Shown here one piece after another: positions 16,962 to 26,240 of a stretch of 64,000 nucleotides of DNA; position 1 is the stretch's first letter; each line of letters opens with the position of its first letter. Source of the stretch: Vannielia litorea (lineage in GTDB: Bacteria > Pseudomonadota > Alphaproteobacteria > Rhodobacterales > Rhodobacteraceae). The DNA lies in contig NZ_JAHVJR010000001.1 in assembly GCF_019801175.1 (NCBI RefSeq), positions 2,914,001 to 2,978,000 on the forward strand. The letters are read 5' to 3'. The position numbers were made by a program, and so were the translations under genes. Below the pieces are notes generated by a model, which saw nothing but the letters and a program-made list of their open reading frames with translations, did no database searches and had not been told where the DNA came from.

Positions 16962-18617
16962 TCACGGATACCAGATCAGCTCCGACCCCGTGGGCCAGTC
17001 CAGCGTCACGTCGATCCGCACCAGCTTCTTCTCACCCGGCGCAAGCTCCATGTCCCATTCACCCACACCGCGCTTCTTCTCCCAGTCCTCGCGGGTGGGG
17101 GCGGGGCGCACGCGGATGTCCAGCTCCAGGTCTTCCTGCTCCGAATAGGGCAGCGCATACAGCGCTGTCAGCTCCACCGGCTCGCCGCTGAGGTTCTCCA
17201 CCGTGAACTCCATCGCCTGCTCGCGGGTGTTGGAGCGCGTCACGATGCCCTTGTCGCCAGTGTCGTTGTTCAGCAACTTCCACTCCAGCCGCACCGCCTC
17301 CAGCGGGCCAAACGAAAGCTCCTCTTTCGCGCCCGCCGGGATCAGCGGAACCGAGTTGCGGCCCACGAACACGCCGTCACGGTAGACCGAGGCCTGACCG
17401 GGCAGGATCGGCTCAGCCAGCGAGTTGCGCAGCTCGGCCAGCAGGAAGGCGGTGCTGTCGGTTCGCGGGGCGGCGATGATCTTCTCGTCCGCTTCCAGCG
17501 TCACCGTATCCAGCGCCAGTTGCAGCCCCTCGCCCGCGTCGGGCGAGAGCGTCACCTTGCGCGGGTAGTCGTAGCTCACAGCAAGCCCCTCCACCTTCAG
17601 CCCGGCGGCAATCGGGGCGACCGGCTCCACCATCGCCTCTTCCATCACCTCCGGCTCTGCGGCAGCACGGGCGGTGTCGTAGGAGGCACTGCCAGAGACA
17701 CGGCTCTTGTAAGCACCCTGCCCGATCTGCGCCTGGTTCGGGTGCGGCTCGCTGGGCACGATGCCCGCAAACGGATCGGCGGTCGAAAGCTCCAGCGTGA
17801 TCCCGTCCCACAGTTCCCCGGTGTATTGCTGCACCACCGCCTTCCGGTCGATCGCGACCGAGGCGTTTTCGCCGCGGGTCAGCCGCAGATCGTAATCCGG
17901 GCGCCACGCGGCGGCCCCGTCGAGATAGACCACCTCCAGCACCACCTCCTGCGGCGCGTCCAGCTCCAGCGACACCGCCATCATGTCCACCGGCCCCTCC
18001 GGCGGGGTCAGGCGGGCCATGTCGGCCTTCGCCTGTGCAAGCTGGGTTTTCAGCTTGGTCATTTCCTCGGAAAGGTCGCGCAGGGCCTCCTCGGTCTGCT
18101 GTTTCTCCAGCTGGGCGGCCGCCGTTTCGGTGCCGATCAGCCCGGCGGCCGCGCGCAGCGCCTCGGGGTCGATCGCATCAAGCGCCCCGCCCTTCACCGA
18201 GGCCAAAAATTCGAGCCGCGCGTTCGCCCCATCCCGCGCCACCTGTGCGCGGGCGATCTCATCGGCCTTGGCGGTGATGCTGTCCTCAAGGCTCTCGACC
18301 CGCTCGAGCGTTGCCTGCTGAGCCGGGGAATAAATCGTTTCCGCGTCGGTCACGTAGCCGGTCAAAAGCTGGGTCGCCCCCAGCGCCACACCGCCCGACG
18401 GCAAGATCCGCGGCGGCCCGTAGTCCTGCATCCCTCGGCGCACCGGAAACAGAATGCGGTGCGCCCCCGCCGGCACCTGCGCCGTCACCGTGCGGGTCAC
18501 GGTGGCACCCTGCGGGTAAACGGTCGCAGCCGTCACCGGGGCAACGGCCTGAAAATCGGCAGCCAGCGCGGCAACGGGCAGGGTGGTGAGGGCGGTCGCC
18601 CAAAGGAGGGTCTTCAT
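16962..18617 (-). CDS. Mucoidy inhibitor MuiA family protein (DUF4139)
   Basis: A 551-residue exported protein with signal peptide MKTLLWATALTTLPVAALAA. After a short DUF4140-type N-terminal beta domain (YPQGATVTRTV) comes a coiled-coil stretch around residues 95-205, and then the DUF4139 domain (DAPQEVVLEVVYLDGAAAWRPDYDLRL). The C-terminus has the typical YSEQEDLELDIRVRP ending. The family name comes from a Streptomyces gene; its biochemical role is not established. The gene stands alone and ends at a bidirectional terminator. Confidence 0.85.
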   Translation of the reverse strand: MKTLLWATALTTLPVAALAADFQAVAPVTAATVYPQGATVTRTVTAQVPAGAHRILFPVRRGMQDYGPPRILPSGGVALGATQLLTGYVTDAETIYSPAQQATLERVESLEDSITAKADEIARAQVARDGANARLEFLASVKGGALDAIDPEALRAAAGLIGTETAAAQLEKQQTEEALRDLSEEMTKLKTQLAQAKADMARLTPPEGPVDMMAVSLELDAPQEVVLEVVYLDGAAAWRPDYDLRLTRGENASVAIDRKAVVQQYTGELWDGITLELSTADPFAGIVPSEPHPNQAQIGQGAYKSRVSGSASYDTARAAAEPEVMEEAMVEPVAPIAAGLKVEGLAVSYDYPRKVTLSPDAGEGLQLALDTVTLEADEKIIAAPRTDSTAFLLAELRNSLAEPILPGQASVYRDGVFVGRNSVPLIPAGAKEELSFGPLEAVRLEWKLLNNDTGDKGIVTRSNTREQAMEFTVENLSGEPVELTALYALPYSEQEDLELDIRVRPAPTREDWEKKRGVGEWDMELAPGEKKLVRIDVTLDWPTGSELIWYP

Positions 18618-18734
18618 CGGTCAATACCTCATGTCAAAATGCCTTCGGCGCGGAGCATCCTCCTGCCTCTGTCCGAAAGCAAGCTGCGTTTCCCGGCGCT
18701 CCTCGGCGCCGTTCAAAAGGTAAGACGCAAGCAA

Positions 18735-18801
18735 AGGGCCGATCCTTGGACCGGCCCTCAAAAATTTTCGGCGTTCATTGGGTGCGCCATCAAAGCGCAC
18801 C
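18735..18801 (-). terminator. Tandem hairpins downstream of asd
   Basis: Two inverted repeats follow the asd stop on the minus strand. GGTGCGC / GCGCACC lies at 18781-18801, and AGGGCCG / CGGCCCT lies at 18735-18758 with an A/T-rich stretch between them. They probably terminate asd and separate it from the MuiA-like gene. Confidence 0.6.
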
Positions 18802-18805
18802 ATTT

Positions 18806-19828
18806 TCAGCCTTTTTTCAGGATCCGCTGGCCATAAAGCTCGGCGATCTGCACCGCGTTCAACGCCGCGCCCTTGCGCAGGTTGTCGCTCACGCACCAGA
18901 AGTTCAGCCCGTTTTCGATGGTGCTGTCCTGCCGGATGCGGCTGATGAAGGTGGCAAAGTCGCCCACGCATTCAACCGGCGTGGTGTAGCCGCCCGGCTC
19001 GCGCTTATCGACCACAAGGATGCCGGGCGCTTCGCGCAGGATGTCGCGCGCCTCGTCCTCATCGAGGAATTCCTCGGTCTCGATGTTCACCGCCTCGGAG
19101 TGACCCACGAACACCGGCACCCGCACGCAGGTCGCCGTGACCTTGATCGAGGGGTCGATGATCTTCTTGGTCTCGACGACCATCTTCCACTCTTCCTTGG
19201 TGGAGCCGTCTTCCATGAACACGTCGATCTGCGGGATCACGTTAAAGGCGATCTGCTTCTGAAACTGCGCAGGCTCCTTCTCCTGACCCGGCACATACAT
19301 GCCCTTGGTCTGGTCCCAAAGCTCGTCCATGCCGCCTTTGCCCGCGCCGGAAACCGACTGGTAGGTGCTCACCACCACGCGCTTGATCTTGGCCCGGTCA
19401 TGCAGCGGCTTGAGCGCCACCACCATCTGCGCCGTGGAGCAGTTGGGGTTGGCGATGATCATCTTCTTGGCATAGCCCTCGATCGCATCGGCATTCACCT
19501 CCGGCACGATCAGCGGGATATCCGGGTCGTAGCGGTAGAGCGACGAGTTGTCGATAACGAGGCAGCCCGCCTTGGTGGCCTTGGGCGCATAGGTCTTCGT
19601 CGCATCCGAGCCGATGGCGAAGAGCGCGATATCCCATCCGGTGAAGTCGAAGGTATCGAGATCCTTGGTCTTGAGGGTCTTGTCGCCAAACGAAACTTCT
19701 GTGCCGAGAGATTTGCGCGATGCCAGCGCAACGATCTCATCAACAGGGAACTGGCGCTCGGCCAGGATATTCAGCATTTCGCGGCCCACATTGCCCGTGG
19801 CGCCGGCGACGACGACGCGATAGCCCAT
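18806..19828 (-). CDS. asd: Aspartate-semialdehyde dehydrogenase
   Basis: A 340-residue enzyme reducing L-aspartyl-4-phosphate to L-aspartate 4-semialdehyde in the lysine, methionine, threonine and diaminopimelate pathways. It shows the NADP-binding motif GATGNVGREML, SSLYRYD, the active-site Cys in ANPNCSTAQMVVAL (about residue 131) and SVSGAGKGGMDEL. Length is normal. Monocistronic, with hairpins downstream. Confidence 0.96.
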   Translation of the reverse strand: MGYRVVVAGATGNVGREMLNILAERQFPVDEIVALASRKSLGTEVSFGDKTLKTKDLDTFDFTGWDIALFAIGSDATKTYAPKATKAGCLVIDNSSLYRYDPDIPLIVPEVNADAIEGYAKKMIIANPNCSTAQMVVALKPLHDRAKIKRVVVSTYQSVSGAGKGGMDELWDQTKGMYVPGQEKEPAQFQKQIAFNVIPQIDVFMEDGSTKEEWKMVVETKKIIDPSIKVTATCVRVPVFVGHSEAVNIETEEFLDEDEARDILREAPGILVVDKREPGGYTTPVECVGDFATFISRIRQDSTIENGLNFWCVSDNLRKGAALNAVQIAELYGQRILKKG

Positions 19829-19986
19829 CAGGGTCTCCTTTGTTTACACGTTGCGGGGCCATATAGGGTTTATGGGTGTGTTTAAAGGGCAAAGCCGTGA
19901 TTGCGCCGCCGGGGTTGCCAATTCGCGCGGGCTGCCTACGATCCATTCGCAGTTGCAGCATGACCGTACCAGCACCCGGAGCCCCC

Positions 19987-21366
19987 ATGACCGACCTTTC
20001 CGCATTCAAGGCCTATGACATCCGCGGCCAGATCGGCGTGAACCTCGATAGCGCGCTCGCCCGCAAGATCGGCCGCGCCTTTGCCGAGGTGCTGGGCTGC
20101 AAGACGGCCGTCATCGGGCGTGATATCCGCCCCTCCTCCCCCGAGATCACCGAGGCGCTGACCCAAGGCCTCATCGCAGGCGGCGTCGATGTGATCGACA
20201 TCGGCCTCGTCGGCACCGAAGAGGTCTATTTCGCCACTTCCCACCTCGGCGCAGATGGCGGCCTGATGGTGACCGCCTCGCACAACCCGATTGATTACAA
20301 CGGCATCAAGATGGTGGCCGAAGGCTCCCGCCCGCTCTCCGCCGATGACGAGATGGAGCGCCTCAAGGAGCTTTGCGGCGGCTCCGACCTGCCTGATGCC
20401 GCCACCCCCGGCACCCGCTCCGAGGCCGACACCCGCGATGCCTATGCCGACAAGATCGTTTCCTTCGTGGATGTGTCCGCGCTCAAACCGATTAAGATCC
20501 TCGTGAATGCCGGCAACGGCGTCGCCGGCCCTTCCTTTGATGCCATCGCCGCCAAGCTCGAGGCCGCAGGCGCACCGCTCGCCTTCGAGCGCATGCACCA
20601 CGAGCCTGATGCGACCTTTCCCAACGGCATCCCAAACCCGCTCCTTCCCGAGAACCAGCCCGCCACCGCCGACCAGGTCAAATCCACCGGCGCGGCGATG
20701 GGCGTGGCATGGGATGGCGACTTCGACCGCTGCTTCCTCTGCGATGAAACCGGCAGCTTCGTCGAGGGTGAGTTCGTCGTGGCCCTCCTCGCCAAGAGCT
20801 TTCTCGCCGCGCATCCCGGTGCCAAGATCGTCCATGATACCCGCGTCGCCTTCAATGCCCGCGAGGTGATCGCCGAGGCGGGCGGCGTGGCCGTGCCCTC
20901 GCCCTCCGGCCACTCGCTCATCAAGCGCCTGATGCGCAGCGAAGATGGCATCTACGGCGGCGAGATCTCGGCCCACCATTACTTCCGCGAGTTCTTCTAT
21001 TGCGACAGCGGCATGATCCCCTGGTTGATGATTGCTGCCCTGATGGCCTCCGAAGGCAAACCGCTCTCCGAGATGGTGGCGCAGATGCGCGCGGCCTACC
21101 CCTCCTCCGGCGAGATCAACTTTCGCCTCGGCGACCCTGAGGCCGCCAAGCAGGCTTTCGAAACGACCTATGCCGCCGACGCCACCGACACCAGCCGCCT
21201 CGATGGCCTCAGCCTCGAGTTCCCCCAATGGCGGGTCAACCTGCGCAGCTCCAACACCGAACCGGTGCTGCGCCTCAACGTCGAAACCCGCGGCGACCGT
21301 GCGCTGCTCGACGAGAAAGTGGCCGAAATCTCGCAGCTCATCCGCGATACCGGCGCGCCTGCCTGA
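19987..21366 (+). CDS. manB: Phosphomannomutase/phosphoglucomutase
   Basis: A 459-residue alpha-D-phosphohexomutase. All four active-site elements are present: the phosphoserine loop TASHNPIDYNG, the Mg-binding DGDFDRC, the sugar-binding GGEISAHHYF, and the C-terminal phosphate loop RSSNTEPVLRLN. ATG 19987 (MTDLSAFKAYDIRG) is preferred by family alignment and a GGAG 5 nt upstream; an in-frame ATG at 19960 is possible. It interconverts hexose 6- and 1-phosphates for nucleotide-sugar and polysaccharide synthesis. Confidence 0.93.
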   Translation: MTDLSAFKAYDIRGQIGVNLDSALARKIGRAFAEVLGCKTAVIGRDIRPSSPEITEALTQGLIAGGVDVIDIGLVGTEEVYFATSHLGADGGLMVTASHNPIDYNGIKMVAEGSRPLSADDEMERLKELCGGSDLPDAATPGTRSEADTRDAYADKIVSFVDVSALKPIKILVNAGNGVAGPSFDAIAAKLEAAGAPLAFERMHHEPDATFPNGIPNPLLPENQPATADQVKSTGAAMGVAWDGDFDRCFLCDETGSFVEGEFVVALLAKSFLAAHPGAKIVHDTRVAFNAREVIAEAGGVAVPSPSGHSLIKRLMRSEDGIYGGEISAHHYFREFFYCDSGMIPWLMIAALMASEGKPLSEMVAQMRAAYPSSGEINFRLGDPEAAKQAFETTYAADATDTSRLDGLSLEFPQWRVNLRSSNTEPVLRLNVETRGDRALLDEKVAEISQLIRDTGAPA

Positions 21367-21391
21367 ACCGGCACGCCGCCCGATACGCCTC

Positions 21392-21406
21392 GCATTTTAC
21401 CTGTTA
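21392..21406 (+). promoter_or_regulatory. Shared upstream motif, motB copy
   Basis: GCATTTTACCTGTTA starts exactly 85 nt before the motB ATG. It is nearly identical to a copy located exactly 85 nt before flgE. The tail GTTAAGCC resembles a CtrA half-site. Confidence 0.5.
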
Positions 21407-21476
21407 AGCCCCGCTTCACGCCCCTCTGCTAAACCCGTCTCCGGGTGAAGACAGGTGTAAAAGCGAGGGGCGAGCT

Positions 21477-22328
21477 ATGTCTGCCGCGAACGATGTTCGA
21501 CCGATCATCATCAAGAAGAAAAAGATCATTGCGGGCGATGGTCACCACGGCGGCGCATGGAAGGTCGCCTACGCCGACTTCGTGACCGCGATGATGGCCT
21601 TCTTCATGCTGATGTGGCTCCTGAACGCCACCACCGAGAAGCAGCGCAAAGGCATCGCCGACTATTTTAACCCCAATGTCCCGCTCTCCCGCGTCTCCGG
21701 CGGCGGCGAGGGAGCCTTCGGCGGTGACAGTGTCTTCACCGAAGAGACCCTGCCCCAAAGCGGCACCGGCGCCACGGCAGAAAACCCGGCAGACGCCCAG
21801 CTTGCCGCAGGCGAACAGGGCGAGCACGCGGGCGCGTCCAACGAGGAATCCCTCACCCAATCGGTCGATCTCGAAGATGTCGAACAGGCGCTTATGGCCA
21901 TGTCCGGCGAGAGCATGACCGCCAACGAGGCGCTCCGCCACATCGTCACCAAGGTCACCGACGAGGGGCTGATCGTTGAGGTCTTCGACATCGAAGGCGT
22001 GCCGCTGTTCCAGCCCGGCACCGATGAGCCCACCCGCATCATGCGTGAGATCGCCGGCATGCTGGCCCGTGTCTTCGACCTCGCCGCCAACCCTGTCGCC
22101 GTCAACGGCCACACCGCCTCTGAGCCGGTCGTCCGGGCCAACAACCCCGTCTGGCAGCTTTCGGCAGATCGCGCCGCCGTGGGCCGCGAGCTTCTGGTAT
22201 CCTCCGGCCTCGACGGCGCCCGTATGCAGCGCACCTCCGGCTTTGCCGACCGCAAGCCGATGGAGGGCAACCCCATGTCGATCCGCAACAACCGGCTGGA
22301 GTTCATCCTCCTGCGCACCGACATCTGA
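21477..22328 (+). CDS. motB: Flagellar motor stator protein MotB
   Basis: A 283-residue stator subunit. A cytoplasmic basic N-terminus (IIIKKKKII) is followed by the single membrane helix VAYADFVTAMMAFFMLMWLL, whose Asp conducts ions. A plug/linker region comes next, then a C-terminal OmpA-like peptidoglycan-binding domain (VNGHTASEP, LSADRAAVGRELL, NNRLEFILL). It stands first in a rod/hook operon rather than next to motA, which is 11 kb downstream. Confidence 0.94.
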   Translation: MSAANDVRPIIIKKKKIIAGDGHHGGAWKVAYADFVTAMMAFFMLMWLLNATTEKQRKGIADYFNPNVPLSRVSGGGEGAFGGDSVFTEETLPQSGTGATAENPADAQLAAGEQGEHAGASNEESLTQSVDLEDVEQALMAMSGESMTANEALRHIVTKVTDEGLIVEVFDIEGVPLFQPGTDEPTRIMREIAGMLARVFDLAANPVAVNGHTASEPVVRANNPVWQLSADRAAVGRELLVSSGLDGARMQRTSGFADRKPMEGNPMSIRNNRLEFILLRTDI

Positions 22329-22356
22329 TTGCGGCGAAAGAGCGGCAAAACCGATG

Positions 22357-22371
22357 GCATTTTATCTGTTA
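22357..22371 (+). promoter_or_regulatory. Shared upstream motif, flgE copy
   Basis: GCATTTTATCTGTTA differs at one position from the motB copy and starts the same 85 nt before the flgE ATG. Confidence 0.5.
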
Positions 22372-22441
22372 GCCCTCCCTTAAGGACGCCCGCGCATAGT
22401 GCCTCTCAAGCAAAGCTCCAAGCAGCAGAAAGGCGCTTCAC

Positions 22442-23746
22442 ATGACGATTTCTTCCTCGCTCAACGCGGGCGTGGCAGGCCTCGCGGCCAACGCCAGCCG
22501 CCTGGCCACGATCTCCGACAACATCGCCAATAGCGCGACCAACGGCTACAAGCGCGCCGTGGCCGACTTTCACGCCATGGTCATCACCTCAGGGCGCGGC
22601 ACCTATTCCGCCGGCGGCGTGCGGGTCACGACCACCCGCTTCATCGACCAGCCCGGCGCTCTGCTCTCGACCGAAAACCCAACCGACCTCGCCGTGCGCG
22701 GCCGCGGCTTTCTGCCCGTCACAACCGAAAGCTCGCTAAACAACCTCACCGGCGACCGCCCGATGTATCTTGCCACCACCGGCAGCTTCCGCACCAACGC
22801 CGATGGCTATCTGGTGACCGAGTCAGGCCTCGTGCTCATGGGTTGGCCAGCCGATTCCGATGGCTCCATCCCCAACTTCGCGCGCGACACCGCCGACGGG
22901 CTCGAGCCGATCCAGATCAACGTGAACCAATTCGCTGGCGAGCCGACCGAGAACATGCAACTCGGCATGAACCTGCCCGCAACCGAAACCGACTTCGACG
23001 CTTCCGGCGACCCGCTCGACCTGTCGATCGAATATTACGACAACCTCGGCACCTCCGAGTCCCTGTCCATCACCTTCACCCCCCAGATCCCGGCCACCGG
23101 TTCCTCCAACACTTGGGATATGGTGATCACCGATTCCGCCTCGGGCGGCGCCGTGGTGGGCGAGTACGAGCTGGTCTTCGATGATACCCGCGGCTCCGGC
23201 GGCACGATTGACGCCGTCACCCTCACCGGCGCGGGCGGCGCTTATGATGGGGTGACAGGCATCTTCACCGTCACCGTCGACGGCGGCCCGATCGACATCA
23301 ACATCGGCGCCATCGGATCCGGCAACCTCATGACCCAGCTCTCAGACAGCTTCGCACCCACCTCGATCAGCAAGGATGGCTCACCGGTGGGCAACATGGT
23401 CTCGGTCGAGGTCGATGCCAACGGCTTCCTCTCGGCAGCTTTCGACATCGGCATCACCCGCACGATCTACCAGATCCCTCTGGTCGACCTGCCCAACCCC
23501 AACGGGCTGCTCGCGCTGGATAACCAGACCTACCAAACCTCCAACGCCTCCGGCTCCTTCTTCCTCTGGGATGCAGCAGACGGGCCGACCGGCGATATCC
23601 TGAGCTACGCGCTCGAAGAGAGCGCCACAGATGTGGCAGGCGAGCTCACCGCCCTGATCCAGACCCAGCGCGCCTATTCCTCCAACGCCAAGGTCATCCA
23701 GACGGTGGACGAAATGTTGCAGGAAACCACCAACATCAAGCGCTGA
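22442..23746 (+). CDS. flgE: Flagellar hook protein FlgE
   Basis: A 434-residue hook subunit. The N-terminal flagellar rod motif (SSLNAGVAGLAANASRLATI, DNIANSATNGYKRA) and the C-terminal ELTALIQTQRAYSSNAKVIQTVDEM heptad region are both intact. A variable central domain lies between them. FlgE polymerises into the universal joint between rod and filament. The next gene, flgK, follows after 27 nt. Confidence 0.95.
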   Translation: MTISSSLNAGVAGLAANASRLATISDNIANSATNGYKRAVADFHAMVITSGRGTYSAGGVRVTTTRFIDQPGALLSTENPTDLAVRGRGFLPVTTESSLNNLTGDRPMYLATTGSFRTNADGYLVTESGLVLMGWPADSDGSIPNFARDTADGLEPIQINVNQFAGEPTENMQLGMNLPATETDFDASGDPLDLSIEYYDNLGTSESLSITFTPQIPATGSSNTWDMVITDSASGGAVVGEYELVFDDTRGSGGTIDAVTLTGAGGAYDGVTGIFTVTVDGGPIDINIGAIGSGNLMTQLSDSFAPTSISKDGSPVGNMVSVEVDANGFLSAAFDIGITRTIYQIPLVDLPNPNGLLALDNQTYQTSNASGSFFLWDAADGPTGDILSYALEESATDVAGELTALIQTQRAYSSNAKVIQTVDEMLQETTNIKR

Positions 23747-23773
23747 CCCCAGCTCTAACCCGGGAGTCTCCCC

Positions 23774-25219
23774 ATGACCCTCTCCGCCTCCATGTCGGCC
23801 GCGCTGTCGGGGCTGAACGCCACCAAGCGCCAGACCGACGTGATCAGCTCCAACATCGCCAACGCCCTCACCGAGGGCTACGGGCGCCGCAGCGTGAGCC
23901 TCTCGGTGCGCCCCCTTGGCGGGGTGCAGCTCGGCGCCATCGAAAGGGTCGTGAACGAGCGCGTCATCGGCGACCGGCGGCTGGCCCAGGCCGCCGCCGG
24001 CGAGGCCCAAACCCGGTCCGATGCGCTCACCCGCATCGAGGCCCTGCTCGGTGCGCCCGATGATATCAACGCCCTCACCAGCGCCTACGCGCGCTTCGAG
24101 GGCGCACTGATCGAGGCTGCCAGCCGCCCCGATGTGCCCGCCCGGCTCGACAGCGCCGCGCGCGCTGGCGTCAACCTCGCCGCCAAGTTCGAGAGCATCT
24201 CCGATGGCATTCAGGATCTCCGGCTCGAGGCCGACCAGCAGATCAGCCGCGAGGTCACAAAGCTGAACAGCGCGCTCGAGCAGGTGGCCGAGCTGAACGC
24301 CCTGATCTTCAACTCCAACTCCAGCGGTCAGGACGCCGCCGCCCTGCATGACCAGCGCCAAGTGCTGATCGACAGCATCGCCGAGATCGTTCCCATCCGG
24401 CAGGTCCAGCGCGAAGGCGGCAAGGTCGCCCTCTTCACCCCCACCGGCGGCATCCTGCTGGAGGGGACCGCGGCCACAATCGGCTTCTCCTCCGTCAACA
24501 TGATCACTCCCGACATGACCCTCGGCTCAGGCGCGCTCTCCGGCCTTACCCTCAACGGCAACCCCGTCCGCACCGATGGCAAGAATGCCCCCTTCGCCGG
24601 CGGCAGCCTCCACGCCCTCTTCGCCCAGCGCGACGAGATCGCGGTGGCAGCCCAAGCCAGCCTCGACATGATGGCCCGCGATCTCGTCGAGCGGTTTCAG
24701 GACCCGGCGCTCGACACCACGCTCGGCACCGGAGACGCCGGGCTCTTCACCGATGGCGGCGCCGCCTTTGTCGCCACCGATGAGGAGGGGCTTTCCGCCC
24801 GGCTGGAGTTCAACATCCTCGCCGACCCGGATCGCGGCGGCGACAGCTGGCGCCTGCGCGACGGTCTCGGTGCCGCCGCCTCCGGTCCGGTCGGCAACGC
24901 CGCCCTGCTCCAGTCACTCACCGACCGGTTGAACGAGAGCCGCAGCTCCGCCTCCACCGCCGCCACCGGCCTGTCCCGCTCCGCCTCAGGCCATGCCGCC
25001 GACTTCCTCTCCGGTCTCGCCGCCGAGCGCGAAAGCGGCGAGGTTGAACTCAGCTACCAATACGCCCGCTACGACACGCTGCTCAGCACCGAACTTGCCG
25101 GCGGCGTCGATACCGATCGCGAGTTGCAACAACTCCTCGTCGTCGAACAGGCTTACGCCGCCAACGCCAAGGTGATCCAAACCATCGACGAGCTGATCCA
25201 GCGGATCATGGCCATCTGA
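23774..25219 (+). CDS. flgK: Flagellar hook-associated protein FlgK
   Basis: A 481-residue hook-filament junction protein. It has N-terminal SMSAALSGLNATKRQTDVIS with NIANALTEGYGRR, and the C-terminal LVVEQAYAANAKVIQTIDELI motif common to axial proteins. It is followed after 13 nt by flgL in the operon. Length is typical for alphaproteobacterial FlgK. Confidence 0.94.
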   Translation: MTLSASMSAALSGLNATKRQTDVISSNIANALTEGYGRRSVSLSVRPLGGVQLGAIERVVNERVIGDRRLAQAAAGEAQTRSDALTRIEALLGAPDDINALTSAYARFEGALIEAASRPDVPARLDSAARAGVNLAAKFESISDGIQDLRLEADQQISREVTKLNSALEQVAELNALIFNSNSSGQDAAALHDQRQVLIDSIAEIVPIRQVQREGGKVALFTPTGGILLEGTAATIGFSSVNMITPDMTLGSGALSGLTLNGNPVRTDGKNAPFAGGSLHALFAQRDEIAVAAQASLDMMARDLVERFQDPALDTTLGTGDAGLFTDGGAAFVATDEEGLSARLEFNILADPDRGGDSWRLRDGLGAAASGPVGNAALLQSLTDRLNESRSSASTAATGLSRSASGHAADFLSGLAAERESGEVELSYQYARYDTLLSTELAGGVDTDRELQQLLVVEQAYAANAKVIQTIDELIQRIMAI

Positions 25220-25232
25220 AGGGGCTGACAGG

Positions 25233-26240
25233 ATGTTGAAACAACTCGGCTTCGGCGATCTCGCCCGCCTCCACTCGATGAACCGCTCCAACCACGACAT
25301 GAAGTCGGAGCTTGCCCGCCTCACGCAAGAGATGTCCTCGGGTCGCAAGTCCAGCATCGCCGAGGCCGTCGGCGGCGACTTCGCCCCGATCACCAGCATC
25401 GAGATGACACTGGCACGCAATGCCGCCTTCCAGACCGCCAGCACCGAGGCCGCGAGCTTCGCCTCGGTGATGCAGCACGCCTACCAGACGATCTCCACCT
25501 TCGGTTCCGACAGCGCCTCCAACCTGCTCAACGCGAGTCAGGCCGCGCAACCTGAGCTGATCGGCACCGCTGCCGCCGATGCCGCCTCCAAGCTCCAGCC
25601 CATTCTCTCGGCACTGAACACCGAGTTCGGCGGTCGCAGCGTCTTCGCCGGGCAGGATGTCAGCGGCCCCGCCGTCGCAGATGCCGCCACCCTGATGGCA
25701 GGCCTCAGCTCCGCCACCGCTGGGGCCACCGACGTCGCCACGCTCATGGCCGCAGTCGACACCTGGTTCGACCCCGGCGGCGGTTTCGAGACCACCGTCT
25801 ATCTCGGTTCCGCCACCCCGCTGGCCCCTGTCGATATCGGACAGGAGGTCTCTGCCAACCTCGGTTTTACCGCCCTCGACCCCGAGCTGCGCGCCACGCT
25901 CATGGGCATCGCCCTCGCAGGCCTTATCGCCGATGGCGCCCTCGCTGGTGATACCGACGCCCGCGCAGACCTGCTCCAGCGCGCCGGCGAGATCCTGACC
26001 GAGGGCGAATCCGGCCTCACCCAGCTGCAAGCCCGCCTCGGCACCGTCGAGGAGCTGATCGGCGAAGCCGATACCGCCCGCGCTGCCGAAACTTCCGCCC
26101 TCAAGATGACCCGCGCCGAGCTGGTCGAAGTCGATCCCTATGAAACCGCCTCGCGGCTGCAACAGGTGCAGCTACAACTCGAAACCATCTACGCGATGAC
26201 TGCCAGAATGCAGTCCCTAAGCCTGGTGAATTACCTCTGA
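25233..26240 (+). CDS. flgL: Flagellar hook-associated protein FlgL
   Basis: A 335-residue flagellin-fold junction protein. The N-terminus (FGDLARLHSMNRSNHDMKSE, LTQEMSSGRKS) and C-terminus (DPYETASRLQQVQLQLETIY, LSLVNYL) show the D0/D1 coiled-coil segments. It overlaps flgI by one nucleotide (TGATG), so the pair is coupled. It connects FlgK to the flagellin filament. Confidence 0.92.
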   Translation: MLKQLGFGDLARLHSMNRSNHDMKSELARLTQEMSSGRKSSIAEAVGGDFAPITSIEMTLARNAAFQTASTEAASFASVMQHAYQTISTFGSDSASNLLNASQAAQPELIGTAAADAASKLQPILSALNTEFGGRSVFAGQDVSGPAVADAATLMAGLSSATAGATDVATLMAAVDTWFDPGGGFETTVYLGSATPLAPVDIGQEVSANLGFTALDPELRATLMGIALAGLIADGALAGDTDARADLLQRAGEILTEGESGLTQLQARLGTVEELIGEADTARAAETSALKMTRAELVEVDPYETASRLQQVQLQLETIYAMTARMQSLSLVNYL

